Shown: piece by piece, positions 19,181 through 28,426 of the stretch
Layout: each line of letters begins with the position of its first letter
How positions within the stretch are numbered: position 1 is the first letter of the stretch
Assembly: GCF_042432805.1 (NCBI RefSeq)
Contig: NZ_JBHLWO010000001.1
Location: 744,001-808,000 of the forward strand
Length of the DNA stretch: 64,000 bases
Direction of reading: 5' to 3'
Origin: Olivibacter oleidegradans
Lineage (GTDB): Bacteria; Bacteroidota; Bacteroidia; Sphingobacteriales; Sphingobacteriaceae
Notes under the pieces: generated by a model
Seen by the model: the letters and a program-made list of their open reading frames with translations, nothing else
The model's database searches: none
What the model was told of the DNA's origin: nothing
Program-made: the position numbers and the translations under genes

Positions 19181-20554
19181 ATGAACTATTCTACAATCAA
19201 AAAAGCAGTTACTTGCTCTTTGATTGCCGCCTTAGGTTTCACTGGGGCAGCTCAAGCACAAGATGCTAAAGTATTTGGCGGAAGAAGCCAATACAGAACT
19301 TGGTCCATTGGTATCAATGGCGGTATAACCACTCCAAATGTATTGATTGGAGGATCTAACGCTTTTGGTAACAAAGTGGGACTATTTGAAGCGCCTGTTA
19401 GAGAATATTACGGAATTAACGTACGTAAGCAATTCTCGAGCTGGTTCGGTTTGCAATTAGATGCTAACAGAGGACGTATTTTCACACATAATGCTGAACC
19501 ATTTGCAACAACAAATGCTTGGAATGGACAACAGTATCAATCAGCAGAAACTGATGTACAATATGCTGTTAGCTTAAATGGTGTATTCCAATTTGCTACA
19601 ATCGATTTCCTAAGAAGAGAAAATTCGGTTAATTTCTATGCAAGTGTAGGTTACGGATTGATGGCTTTCAACCCAGTAATGTACTCTAACAATGACGGAA
19701 CCGGTACTGCATGGGATAACAAAGGTAACTGGGGTGAAAGCGCTGGCGACCGCGAATTCCAAGGAGACAAAGATTACACTCGTGAAGCATTTGTTCCAGT
19801 TGGTTTAGGTTTGAAATTCAAGTTATCTGATCGCGTAGCTTTGGATTTAGGTTATACCATGAACTTTGTTGATACCAAATATTTATTTGGGCCAGTACAA
19901 GGCAGAACCAGCAACGACAAATTCTCTTATACTCATGCTGGTTTAGAGTTCTCATTAGGAAGCAAAGACAAACAAGATTTGACTTGGGCTAATCCGGTAG
20001 CTACTCTTTACGATGAGTTGAAAGATCCGGAATTGAGAAACGAAGTTGATGCGTTGAAACAACGTGTAAGCGCTCTTGAATCAACTGTTCAAGCGTTAAG
20101 CACTGACTCAGATGGTGATGGTGTTGCCGATAAATTCGACAAATGCCCTAACACTCCTGCCGGTACGCAAGTTGATGGATCAGGATGTCCAATTAAATTC
20201 CCTGAGCCTGATACAACAGCTCTTTCAACTGGTTCTTATTCTAACATCCAGTTTGAATTCGATAGCTCTGTATTGAAAACCAGCTCTTACCCAACTTTAG
20301 ATCAAGTATCTTCTGACTTACGTGCTAGCGGTGCTACACTTACTTTAGAAGGTAATGCTTCTGAAGAAGGAACAACTGAGTACAACTACCAGTTAGGTTT
20401 AGACCGTGCTAACTCTGTTAAAAATTACTTAGTTAACTCTGGTGTTGCTGCATCACAAATCAATGTGGTAAGTAACGGCGAAACTAAACCAGTTGCATCT
20501 AATGCTACTGAAGAAGGTCGTCAGTTGAACCGTAACGTACAATTCAAAAAATAA
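19181..20554 (+). CDS. OmpA-family outer-membrane protein
   Basis: 457 residues: signal peptide (1-26, ending AQAQ), an N-terminal eight-strand type barrel (about 35-270), a short coiled-coil (KQRVSALESTVQAL), one calcium-binding thrombospondin type 3-like repeat (DSDGDGVADKFDKCPNTP) and a C-terminal OmpA peptidoglycan-binding domain (about 345-457) with the NASEEGTTEYN and LNRNVQ segments. It anchors the outer membrane to murein. Codon use is clean and GC slightly lower, as in highly expressed genes; a strong promoter and a strong terminator surround it. Confidence 0.95.
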   Translation: MNYSTIKKAVTCSLIAALGFTGAAQAQDAKVFGGRSQYRTWSIGINGGITTPNVLIGGSNAFGNKVGLFEAPVREYYGINVRKQFSSWFGLQLDANRGRIFTHNAEPFATTNAWNGQQYQSAETDVQYAVSLNGVFQFATIDFLRRENSVNFYASVGYGLMAFNPVMYSNNDGTGTAWDNKGNWGESAGDREFQGDKDYTREAFVPVGLGLKFKLSDRVALDLGYTMNFVDTKYLFGPVQGRTSNDKFSYTHAGLEFSLGSKDKQDLTWANPVATLYDELKDPELRNEVDALKQRVSALESTVQALSTDSDGDGVADKFDKCPNTPAGTQVDGSGCPIKFPEPDTTALSTGSYSNIQFEFDSSVLKTSSYPTLDQVSSDLRASGATLTLEGNASEEGTTEYNYQLGLDRANSVKNYLVNSGVAASQINVVSNGETKPVASNATEEGRQLNRNVQFKK

Positions 20555-20581
20555 TCCTGTCTATTAAGCAGGTTATTATAG

Positions 20582-20613
20582 AAACCCTCGGGACAATGTT
20601 CCGAGGGTTTTTT
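20582..20613 (+). terminator. Terminator of the OmpA-family gene
   Basis: Ten-base perfect stem (20582-20591 with 20101+500, i.e. 20601-20610), nine-base loop, six T at the 3' end. Confidence 0.9.
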
Positions 20614-20649
20614 CTTTGAATTCTCATCGATCTGGGTTAATTTCGTAAC

Positions 20650-20796
20650 ATGTACTTTTTCCCAAAGAAGAACCAAGAGAATAACTCCAAAAAGAGTTTC
20701 AATTTGAAGGTAATGCATGCTATCAATAAAATAGCTATTGTTCTCTTTCTACTTGGAGTTCTATATAAATTGATCGACTGGTTTTTCCTCAATTAA
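20650..20796 (+). CDS. 48-residue single-helix membrane protein upstream of ridA
   Basis: ATG at 20650, TAA at 20794-20796; the stop overlaps the ridA ATG by one base (TAATG), the same coupling seen at 5721 in this window. The product has a basic N-terminus (MYFFPKKNQENNSKK), the motif NLKVMHAINKIAI and one hydrophobic helix (about 24-46, IAIVLFLLGVLYKLIDWFF). Short Bacteroidota proteins with this M-H-x-I/M-N-K/R-I-s-I pattern are known as uncharacterised families (DUF6728-like, from memory). Function unknown. Confidence 0.65.
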   Translation: MYFFPKKNQENNSKKSFNLKVMHAINKIAIVLFLLGVLYKLIDWFFLN

Positions 20797-21188
20797 TGCT
20801 AGATCAAATGAAAGAAATCATTAATACAAACAACGCCCCTGCCCCCATTGGTCCGTACAATCAAGCGGTTAAAGCAGGCAATACACTCTATATATCCGGC
20901 CAAATAGCCTTATCTCCCGAATCGGGCAATTTAGTTCTAGACAGTATCGCAGGACAAACCAAACAAGTGCTGGAAAATCTACATGCTATTCTGCAGGAAG
21001 CGGGTTACTCTTTTGCAGATGTGGTTAAAACGAGTATTTTCCTAACAGATATGGCTAACTTCAATATAGTAAATGAAGTTTATGGTGAATACTTTACGGA
21101 GAATGCCCCGGCACGGGAAACGATTGCCGTAAAAGGGCTCCCTAAAGGAGTGGATGTTGAAATTTCTTGTATTGCCTGGAAAGCCTAG
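20796..21188 (+). CDS. ridA: RidA-family enamine/imine deaminase
   Basis: 130 residues; removes reactive enamine/imine intermediates such as 2-aminoacrylate. Typical RidA features: NAPAPIGPYNQAVK near the start, ISGQI, and the substrate-binding Arg in APARETIAVKGLPKG near residue 107. The ATG at 20796 is favoured over the internal Met at 20808 because it overlaps the preceding stop. recG follows within 20 bases, so the three genes are cotranscribed. Confidence 0.93.
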   Translation: MLDQMKEIINTNNAPAPIGPYNQAVKAGNTLYISGQIALSPESGNLVLDSIAGQTKQVLENLHAILQEAGYSFADVVKTSIFLTDMANFNIVNEVYGEYFTENAPARETIAVKGLPKGVDVEISCIAWKA

Positions 21189-21205
21189 TTGCAAAGTCGG
21201 TACGG

Positions 21206-23317
21206 ATGCCTGTGATTGAATATGGTTTACATACACCAATAGAATACTTAAAAGGTGTCGGTCCACAAAAGGCAGATTTGCTCAAAAAGGAACTGGCAAT
21301 ATATACTTTTGGCGATCTTGTACACTATTACCCTTTCCGTTATATCGACCGAACGAAATATTATAAGATAAAGGATCTACATCCGGACATGCCATCAGTC
21401 CAAATTCTCGGTAGATTAACCGCCGTAGAACAGATAGGACAGAAAAGAGGAAAACGACTGGTTGCGCAATTTAAAGATGAAACCGGACTAATGGAGCTTG
21501 TCTGGTTTCAGAGCATCCGTTGGCTGGAAAAGAGTCTGAAAATCGGATCGGTATATGTTATATTTGGGAAACCTACCCTTTTTAATGGCCAATTGTCTAT
21601 GACGCACCCGGAGATGGAGCTATATAATGCGGCTAATAAAAACGTGGGTAATCCAAGTTTACAACCCGTTTATCGGTCAACCGAAAAACTCAAGCAATCC
21701 TTTTTAGATACAAAGGGGATTCAACGACTGCAAGAAGGGCTAGTTGCTTGGGCTTCAAAAAAAATGGAGGAAAACCTGCCATCTTACCTGCTAAAAGAAC
21801 AGCATTTGATCTCAAAAGCAGAAGCGATCACCCATATTCATTTCCCGTCCAGTGTAGAGGAATTAAAGGCAGCTGAAAGACGTTTAAAGTTTGAAGAACT
21901 ATTCTTTATACAATTGAAATTGTTAAAAAACAAGCTGCTTCAGACCCATAAGTTCAAAGGCCATATATTCGATAAAGTTGGAAGTAATTTCAACGCCTTC
22001 TATCAAGAGCACCTACCATTTCCGCTAACAAACGCACAGAAAAGGGTAATTAAAGAAATTCGGCATGACACGCATACGGGAGCGCAAATGAATCGCCTCT
22101 TACAAGGAGATGTGGGCAGTGGAAAAACGGTGGTAGCACTCATGACTATGTTGTTGGCTGTCGACAACGGCTGTCAGGCTTGTATGATGGCCCCTACCGA
22201 GATTCTTGCTCAACAACATTTTAACGGTTTAATTTCTTTAATTGGCGACTTACCTGTTTCCATTAAACTGTTAAGTGGATCGACGCCTAAAAAGGAGCGG
22301 AAAATTCTTCACGAAAACCTACTAGACGGATCTTTAGACATATTGGTTGGTACCCATGCGCTTATTGAAGATACCGTACAATTTAAGAATTTAGGGCTTG
22401 TCGTAATTGACGAACAGCATCGATTTGGTGTTGAACAAAGGGCCAAATTATGGCGCAAAAATCAAACACCTCCGCACATGCTTGTTATGACGGCGACTCC
22501 TATACCTCGTACCTTGGCCATGACGCTCTATGGGGATTTGGATGTATCTGTGATTGATGAGCTCCCCGCCGGTAGGAAGCCCATCAAAACGCTTCATTTA
22601 TTCGAAAGTAGCCGATTAAGGATGTTTGGTTTCATGCGGGATGAAATTGCTAAAGGACGACAGGTATATGTCGTGTATCCATTAATCAAAGAAAGCGAAA
22701 AACTGGATCTAATGCACTTGGAGGCAGGAATTGAAAACCTAGCTCGTGAATTTCCTCTTCCAACATACAAAATCAGCATTGTCCACGGAAAGATGCCGGC
22801 TAAAGATAAAGATTTTGAGATGCAGCGTTTCGTAAAAGGAGAAACACAGATTATGGTTGCCACTACTGTAATAGAAGTTGGCGTAAACGTGCCGAATGCT
22901 ACCGTCATGATTATTGAAAATGCAGAGCGATTTGGCTTATCACAATTGCATCAGCTACGTGGTCGGGTTGGTCGAGGCGGAGAGCAGTCCTTTTGTATCC
23001 TGATGTCTTCCAACAAACTAAGTACAGAGGGTAAACTCAGGCTAAGTACTATGGTTAAAACGAACGATGGTTTCGAGATAGCAGAAACCGATCTTAAGCT
23101 GAGAGGCCCGGGAGATATTGCCGGCACACAACAAAGTGGTATATTAGATCTTAAACTAGCCGATTTAAGCACTGATCAGGTTTTGCTGCAAGAAGCGAGA
23201 AATCTAGTGATTCATATCTTTAAACAAGATCCGAAGCTTGAAGACCCGAAAAATCGGTTACTTCGCGATCACCTTCTGGTGCAAAGTAAAGGAATAAGTT
23301 GGGATAAAATTTCATAA
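21206..23317 (+). CDS. recG: ATP-dependent DNA helicase RecG
   Basis: Branch-migration helicase acting on stalled replication forks and recombination intermediates. Start ATG 21206 (MPVIEYGLHTPIEYLKGVGP); the open frame runs back to a TTG at 21167 inside ridA but that adds only non-family residues. 703 residues: N-terminal wedge/OB domain (about 60-160), Walker A GDVGSGKT, DEQH box, TATPIPRT motif III, and motif VI QLRGRVGRGG, then the TRG-containing C-terminus. All motifs are intact. Confidence 0.96.
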   Translation: MPVIEYGLHTPIEYLKGVGPQKADLLKKELAIYTFGDLVHYYPFRYIDRTKYYKIKDLHPDMPSVQILGRLTAVEQIGQKRGKRLVAQFKDETGLMELVWFQSIRWLEKSLKIGSVYVIFGKPTLFNGQLSMTHPEMELYNAANKNVGNPSLQPVYRSTEKLKQSFLDTKGIQRLQEGLVAWASKKMEENLPSYLLKEQHLISKAEAITHIHFPSSVEELKAAERRLKFEELFFIQLKLLKNKLLQTHKFKGHIFDKVGSNFNAFYQEHLPFPLTNAQKRVIKEIRHDTHTGAQMNRLLQGDVGSGKTVVALMTMLLAVDNGCQACMMAPTEILAQQHFNGLISLIGDLPVSIKLLSGSTPKKERKILHENLLDGSLDILVGTHALIEDTVQFKNLGLVVIDEQHRFGVEQRAKLWRKNQTPPHMLVMTATPIPRTLAMTLYGDLDVSVIDELPAGRKPIKTLHLFESSRLRMFGFMRDEIAKGRQVYVVYPLIKESEKLDLMHLEAGIENLAREFPLPTYKISIVHGKMPAKDKDFEMQRFVKGETQIMVATTVIEVGVNVPNATVMIIENAERFGLSQLHQLRGRVGRGGEQSFCILMSSNKLSTEGKLRLSTMVKTNDGFEIAETDLKLRGPGDIAGTQQSGILDLKLADLSTDQVLLQEARNLVIHIFKQDPKLEDPKNRLLRDHLLVQSKGISWDKIS

Positions 23318-23622
23318 CATGTATTTTTAAAGCAAAAGTCGTATCTTTGTACCATTAAATCATTTCACCCTATAATAAGTATCAGTTATGTAATCCCTTC
23401 CATATCATATTATCGCTGCCAAAAGAACCTGGGCGCAAATGCGGTATTTTGATAGGTATGGGTTTCACCTACTGATAAAAATCATTTCAACGTATTCATC
23501 CATGTTTCAGGCACGATTCTTTCATAAGCAATGAAGAAAGAACGTTTATATGTATTGTTAAAATTGCGTATAAACATAAGTTATAGAACTATTATTAGTA
23601 ATTTTAATTCCATAAGAACACT
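23318..23622 (+). promoter_or_regulatory. Gap before hflX: promoter TATCTTTG and about 265-base leader
   Basis: TATCTTTG at 23342-23349 is an exact -7 element, just 25 bp after recG. Transcription would start near 23356, giving a long leader to hflX at 23623. The leader contains a TAGGT/ACCTA hairpin (about 23454-23473) and no open frame of note. It may be a regulated leader or hold a separate short RNA. Confidence 0.5.
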
Positions 23623-24825
23623 ATGGCGATAAGAAAAATATACGACACAGCAATAAAGCCTGAGCGGGCTGTTTTAGTGGGGATCATAACACCCAATGAA
23701 ACGGAAGATCAGGAAAAAGAATATCTCGAGGAACTCGCTTTTCTTGTCGAAACCGCAGGAGGCGAGACCATCAATACTTTTACACAACGGATGCAAAAGC
23801 CGGACAGAGCTACATTTGTAGGCAGTGGAAAATTAGACGAAATTAAAGCATATGTAAACGCGGAGGAAGCAGATATAGTTGTATTTGATGACGAACTAAG
23901 CCCTTCTCAGCTAAGAAACATCGAGAATGAACTGAAGATTAAAATACTGGATCGGAGCAATCTCATACTAGACATATTTGCTAACCGCGCAAAAACGGCG
24001 CAGGCAAAGACACAAGTCGAACTCGCTCAATTGCAGTATTTACTTCCTCGTCTGACGCGAATGTGGACCCACCTGGAACGTCAGAAAGGTGGTATCGGAA
24101 TGAGAGGACCCGGTGAAACCCAGATTGAGAGTGACCGTCGGATGATTTTAAACAAGATCTCTTTATTAAAAGAAAAGCTAAAGCAGATTGATAAGCAAAA
24201 TGAAACCCAACGGAAAAATAGAGGTGAACTAATTCGCGTTGCATTAGTTGGTTACACGAACGTCGGCAAATCGACGATCATGAATATGATCTCAAAATCG
24301 GAAGTCTTTGCAGAGAATAAATTATTTGCCACACTGGATACCACTGTTCGGAAGGTTGTTATCGACAACTTGCCATTTCTGCTATCTGATACCGTTGGAT
24401 TTATCAGAAAACTTCCACATCACTTAGTGGAGTGCTTCAAATCAACCTTGGATGAAGTTCGTGAAGCTGATATTTTGGTCCACGTGGTTGATATCTCACA
24501 TCCGAACTTTGAAGATCACATTAATACCGTAAATGAGACATTAAAAGATTTAGGTGCAATAGACAAACCGGTGATTACCGTTTTTAACAAAATTGACGCT
24601 TACAAACCTGCCGAAGTAGCGCGTGATGATAACGGCGATGAGCAGGCGAAGAAAAACATCACTATTGACGATTTTAAGAACAGTTGGATGGCTAAACACA
24701 GCAGCCCTGCCGTTTTCATTTCTGCCACAGAAAAAAAGAACGTTGAAGAATTCCGACAGCTCTTATACGACAAGGTAATCAAAATTCATACAGCCCGCTA
24801 CCCGTACAATAATTTGTTATATTAA
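23623..24825 (+). CDS. hflX: GTPase HflX
   Basis: Ribosome-associated GTPase that splits or rescues stalled ribosomes. 400 residues: N-terminal HflX domain (1-190) with the GGIGMRGPGETQIE signature, then the G domain with GYTNVGKST (G1), DTVGFIRKLPHHLVE (G3) and NKID (G4). Followed by rbfA 24 bases downstream, so transcription into the ribosome-maturation genes rbfA and aat is likely. Confidence 0.95.
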   Translation: MAIRKIYDTAIKPERAVLVGIITPNETEDQEKEYLEELAFLVETAGGETINTFTQRMQKPDRATFVGSGKLDEIKAYVNAEEADIVVFDDELSPSQLRNIENELKIKILDRSNLILDIFANRAKTAQAKTQVELAQLQYLLPRLTRMWTHLERQKGGIGMRGPGETQIESDRRMILNKISLLKEKLKQIDKQNETQRKNRGELIRVALVGYTNVGKSTIMNMISKSEVFAENKLFATLDTTVRKVVIDNLPFLLSDTVGFIRKLPHHLVECFKSTLDEVREADILVHVVDISHPNFEDHINTVNETLKDLGAIDKPVITVFNKIDAYKPAEVARDDNGDEQAKKNITIDDFKNSWMAKHSSPAVFISATEKKNVEEFRQLLYDKVIKIHTARYPYNNLLY

Positions 24826-24849
24826 TCATTCATAAAAGAAATTGAAAAC

Positions 24850-25224
24850 ATGGCATCAACAGAGAGTAAAAGACAACAACGTTTTGCTAGTGTAATCCAG
24901 CAAGATTTGGCTGATATATTTCAAAGGGAAGGGATGGTATGGGCTCCTGATACACTGGTGACAGTGACACGAGTAAGGGTGACACCCGACTTGGCCATTG
25001 CTCGCATCTACCTGAGTTTCCTCAATGCGAAAAACGTGCAAGAGGCGATTGCGAACATAAAAAGTCATGCCGGTGAAATCCGATATAAATTAGGAGGTCG
25101 TATTAAGAACCAAGCTCGCATTGTTCCTCAACTTGAATTTTTTGTAGATGATACAAACGAATATGTGGAACGGATGGATAAGCTTTTTGAAAAAATAAGT
25201 AAAGAACCGAGACAAGAGGATTAG
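24850..25224 (+). CDS. rbfA: Ribosome-binding factor A
   Basis: 124 residues with the single KH-like RbfA domain (about 8-115): R-x-QR start, the VTVTRVRVTPDLAIARIYLS core and RIVPQLEFFVDD. It helps 16S rRNA 5'-end maturation in the 30S subunit. It lies between hflX and aat with short gaps (24 and 18 bases), a translation-linked operon. Confidence 0.95.
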   Translation: MASTESKRQQRFASVIQQDLADIFQREGMVWAPDTLVTVTRVRVTPDLAIARIYLSFLNAKNVQEAIANIKSHAGEIRYKLGGRIKNQARIVPQLEFFVDDTNEYVERMDKLFEKISKEPRQED

Positions 25225-25242
25225 GCCAGCTATTAGCTAAAC

Positions 25243-25884
25243 ATGCTTTTTCAACTTAACGAGGAGGATTTTTGGTTTCCGGATCCCTTATTAGCCGAGG
25301 AGGATGGCTTACTTGCAATCGGAGGCGACCTTAAAACAGAACGCCTTCGATGTGCTTATGCACAAGGGATCTTCCCTTGGTATGATGAAAGCACACCTAT
25401 ATTATGGTATGCACCCCCCAATCGTTTTATACTATTGCCACAAGATTTAAGAATCAGCAAAAGCATGCGTAAGGAACTGCGCAGCAATAGCTATCGGATT
25501 ACTTATAATTCAGCTTTCGCACAGGTTATTCGTCACTGTGCATTGAGCCCCAGAAAGGGCCAACAGGGAACCTGGATTACGGAAGATATGCAAACGGCCT
25601 ATATTAACTTGCACCAAGAGGGCTTTGCCATGTCAGTGGAAGTGTGGAAAAAGGAACAATTAGTAGGCGGCTTATATGGGGTTATCTGCGGAAAAAGAAA
25701 CCATGTTTTTTGCGGCGAAAGCATGTTTTCATTAGCACCGAATGCCAGTAAGTTAGCCTTAATTGAACTTTGCACCTCCAATCGGTTTGAACTCATAGAC
25801 TGCCAGATCGAAAGCGAGCATCTCCGATCCATGGGAGCAAAAGTAATTCCGGCGAAAAGCTATTATCAGCTATTGCAAACTTAG
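25243..25884 (+). CDS. aat: Leucyl/phenylalanyl-tRNA-protein transferase
   Basis: Adds Leu or Phe to N-terminal Arg/Lys of proteins, marking them for ClpAP (N-degron pathway). 213 residues, normal length. Family motifs: FPDPLLAEEDGLLAIGGDL at the start, GIFPWY, WYAPPNRF, and the catalytic-core VGGLYGV and FCGESMFS segments. Start ATG 25243. Last of the hflX-rbfA-aat group. Confidence 0.95.
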   Translation: MLFQLNEEDFWFPDPLLAEEDGLLAIGGDLKTERLRCAYAQGIFPWYDESTPILWYAPPNRFILLPQDLRISKSMRKELRSNSYRITYNSAFAQVIRHCALSPRKGQQGTWITEDMQTAYINLHQEGFAMSVEVWKKEQLVGGLYGVICGKRNHVFCGESMFSLAPNASKLALIELCTSNRFELIDCQIESEHLRSMGAKVIPAKSYYQLLQT

Positions 25885-25924
25885 TATTTAAAAGCTAGTT
25901 TAGTAATAAAGAAACATAGCCTTT

Positions 25925-26527
25925 GTGGACTTACTTTATCAGATAGACTTAATCGGTGCATTAGTCTTTGCTATTTCCGGAGCGATGACGGCAGCTGATC
26001 ACAAGATAGATATCTTTGGTGCTGCCTTTACCGGTTTTGTCACTGCTATTGGCGGCGGTAGTTTACGGGATATTTTCTTGAACACACGCCCCGTTTGGGT
26101 AGATGACGGAAACTACCTTCTAGCTATTTTGATTGGTGTTATTATCGCCATCACAACGCACCGATACCTTGGTAAACTGAGAAGGACCTTGTTTATGTTT
26201 GATGCCTTGGGTATCAGCTTTTTTACCATTGTCGGTCTGCAGAAATCACTTGCTGCAGACAGCAGCGAGATCGCAGCTATTGTATTGGGTATGTTTTCCG
26301 CGGTAATGGGTGGGGTAACGCGCGACACTTTAATGAATGAAACACCACTTATCTTTAGGCGGGAAATTTATGCCACCGCCTGTCTATCGGGCGCTATTTC
26401 ATTTATTGTCTTATCAAGTTTTGGTATGGACGACAACCTCAATGCTTTCCTAAGTGCTTCGCTTATTTTTATTATCCGAATCATTTCTGTACGCTACAAA
26501 CTTTCTTTGCCCATCATTGGCGGATAA
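25925..26527 (+). CDS. Trimeric intracellular cation channel (TRIC/YicG-type) membrane protein
   Basis: 200 residues with seven hydrophobic segments in two repeated halves, each with a glycine-rich motif (FVTAIGGGSLRDI near 35-47 and AVMGGVTRD near 120-128), as in the UPF0126/TRIC family of potassium-permeable channels. GTG start at 25925 directly before the first helix. It is 40 bp after aat and convergent with def (two-base gap), with no terminator seen between. Confidence 0.88.
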   Translation: MDLLYQIDLIGALVFAISGAMTAADHKIDIFGAAFTGFVTAIGGGSLRDIFLNTRPVWVDDGNYLLAILIGVIIAITTHRYLGKLRRTLFMFDALGISFFTIVGLQKSLAADSSEIAAIVLGMFSAVMGGVTRDTLMNETPLIFRREIYATACLSGAISFIVLSSFGMDDNLNAFLSASLIFIIRIISVRYKLSLPIIGG

Positions 26528-26529
26528 GT

Positions 26530-27102
26530 TTAGCGTTTCTTTTTAAGAGCAGGAAACTTCATTTTGTAATCCACTTTTACATGGCCCTTTGAAATGGCGT
26601 CCAGTTTAGACTTCAACATCGCCTTACGCAATACGCTTAATCTATCAGTGAACAGTTTACCTTCAATATGGTCGTACTCGTGCTGAATAACCCTGGCGGC
26701 AAGGCCATCATATTTTTCACGGTGTTCTACCCAATTTTCATCAAAATACCTTATATGTATAATGGAGTGCCTACTTACATCTTCTCTAATATCAGGGATA
26801 CTTAAGCAACCTTCATTGAACTCCCACTTCTCTCCCTCTTCTTCTTCGATATGCGCATTTATGAACACTTTTTTAAAATCTTTCAATTCAGGGGCATCAT
26901 CTTCTGCAAAAGGAGACGCATCCACGACAAAGAGTCGGATAGAAAGCCCGACTTGCGGTGCAGCTATACCAACACCATGGGCAGCATACATCGTTTCGAA
27001 CATATTTGCTATTAGATTCTCCAGTTCAGGATAATCTTTATCTATATCGATAGCTTTTCGTTTTAATACCGGATCTCCGTATGCTACTATGGGTAACTTC
27101 AT
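26530..27102 (-). CDS. def: Peptide deformylase
   Basis: Removes the formyl group from the initiator Met of new proteins. 190 residues with all three motifs: GVGIAAPQVG (44-52), EGCLSIP with the metal-ligand Cys99, and QHEYDHIEG with His141, Glu142 and His145. Last gene of the minus-strand group that begins at 32113. A short A-rich heptamer repeat lies between it and the M16 gene. Confidence 0.97.
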   Translation of the reverse strand: MKLPIVAYGDPVLKRKAIDIDKDYPELENLIANMFETMYAAHGVGIAAPQVGLSIRLFVVDASPFAEDDAPELKDFKKVFINAHIEEEEGEKWEFNEGCLSIPDIREDVSRHSIIHIRYFDENWVEHREKYDGLAARVIQHEYDHIEGKLFTDRLSVLRKAMLKSKLDAISKGHVKVDYKMKFPALKKKR

Positions 27103-27110
27103 GTTGCAAA

Positions 27111-27152
27111 GTAAAAATTAAAAAGTCAAAAGTCAAAACGTAAAAGGCCACT
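27111..27152. repeat. A-rich heptamer array
   Basis: Six successive seven-base units: GTAAAAA, TTAAAAA, GTCAAAA, GTCAAAA, CGTAAAA, GGCCACT. The period of seven is the same as in the other intergenic arrays, but the base composition differs and no inverted partner is clear. Confidence 0.55.
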
Positions 27153-27158
27153 ATATAG

Positions 27159-28391
27159 CTATTCCTGCTCCGGGATAAAGTCGAGCTCACTAAGTTTTGC
27201 GTCTTCGAATACTTCATTTGCAATTGCCAGAAGCTCTTCCGCACTCACCCTATTTATTTGCTCTACTACTTCTTCCAGCGTGTTTACCTTGCCATAGTCT
27301 AGCAAATTTTTTGCCATCGAAATAAGCACTCCCATCCGATTCTCCTCCCCTAAAGCAATCTGGCCGATAAACTTTTGCTTAGCCTGATGGAGTTGTAAGC
27401 TTCCCAGTTTGGTATCGCGTAGCTTTTTAAGCTCTTTATTGACTAGCCTTTGAGCCTGATGGGCCTTGTCTCCATCTGTACCATAGTAAATGGAAAATAT
27501 TCCGGTATCCGTGTATGGTGTATAATTGGATTCAATGGTGTAAGCTATTCCATATTTTTCACGGATTTGGAGATTCAACCTAGAACTCATTCCCATTCCG
27601 CCGAGCAAATTGTTTAATACCATTAAGCCAACCTTACGATCATCGTGTAAAGAATAGGCTACATTTCCTAAACTCACGTGCGCCTGTACAATTGGTTTCA
27701 CAATTTTTCGTTGTATTGGCTTATAATTAATTGTCATATTTCTCTCCCGTGCAGAAAGATTTGCGGGAATATTGCTTAATATGCCTTCTGTTAATTTTTT
27801 TATTTTCTTCCAATCATATTGCCCGGTTATTGCTAAAACAATTTGATCAGTACAATAATTTTCTTTCAAGAATTGGAAAATATCCTGTCTGGTTATCGCC
27901 TTCAGTGATTCGCTGGTTCCTAAGATATTATGGCCCAAAGCATGCTGATCGAACAACATATCTTCAAAATCGTCTGCGATAGCGTCCTCAGGGCTGTCTT
28001 GGTAAGATGCTATTTCGTCCAGGATTACGCTTTTCTCTTTTTCCATCTCTGATTCAGGAAACACGGAGTGGAAAATAATATCTTCAAAAAGATCTAGTAC
28101 GCGCGACAAATGTTCCTTTAAAAAGGATGCGTGCACGCACGTATATTCCTTGGTTGTGTATGCATTAAGGTCTGCCCCTACGAGCTCAAGGCGATTCAGA
28201 ATCTGATTTGTATTTCGTCTTTCCGTGCGTTTAAACAACAAGTGCTCGATAAAGTGAGCCATTCCGTATTGTTCAGGACGTTCATCGCGTGTTCCTGCGT
28301 TGACTAAAATACAGGCATGGGATACAACCGTATCTGCAGGCTTCAAAAGAACGCGGATACCGTTCGATAAATGAATGATGTGATGATCCAT
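27159..28391 (-). CDS. M16-family zinc peptidase
   Basis: 410 residues from ATG 28391 (MDHHIIHLSNGIRVLL); the frame extends back to 28484 but overlaps the upstream gene and adds no family sequence. The inverted zinc motif HFIEH is at 46-50 with the third ligand Glu in the ...EMEKEKSVILDEI region about 75 residues later. Single N- plus C-lobe, i.e. processing-peptidase/PqqL half size. No signal peptide, so cytoplasmic or moonlighting. 35 bases after the barrel gene, same operon. Confidence 0.93.
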   Translation of the reverse strand: MDHHIIHLSNGIRVLLKPADTVVSHACILVNAGTRDERPEQYGMAHFIEHLLFKRTERRNTNQILNRLELVGADLNAYTTKEYTCVHASFLKEHLSRVLDLFEDIIFHSVFPESEMEKEKSVILDEIASYQDSPEDAIADDFEDMLFDQHALGHNILGTSESLKAITRQDIFQFLKENYCTDQIVLAITGQYDWKKIKKLTEGILSNIPANLSARERNMTINYKPIQRKIVKPIVQAHVSLGNVAYSLHDDRKVGLMVLNNLLGGMGMSSRLNLQIREKYGIAYTIESNYTPYTDTGIFSIYYGTDGDKAHQAQRLVNKELKKLRDTKLGSLQLHQAKQKFIGQIALGEENRMGVLISMAKNLLDYGKVNTLEEVVEQINRVSAEELLAIANEVFEDAKLSELDFIPEQE

Positions 28392-28426
28392 TGTGGTGGA
28401 CAAACTTAGATAAAATTGTGGGTATA

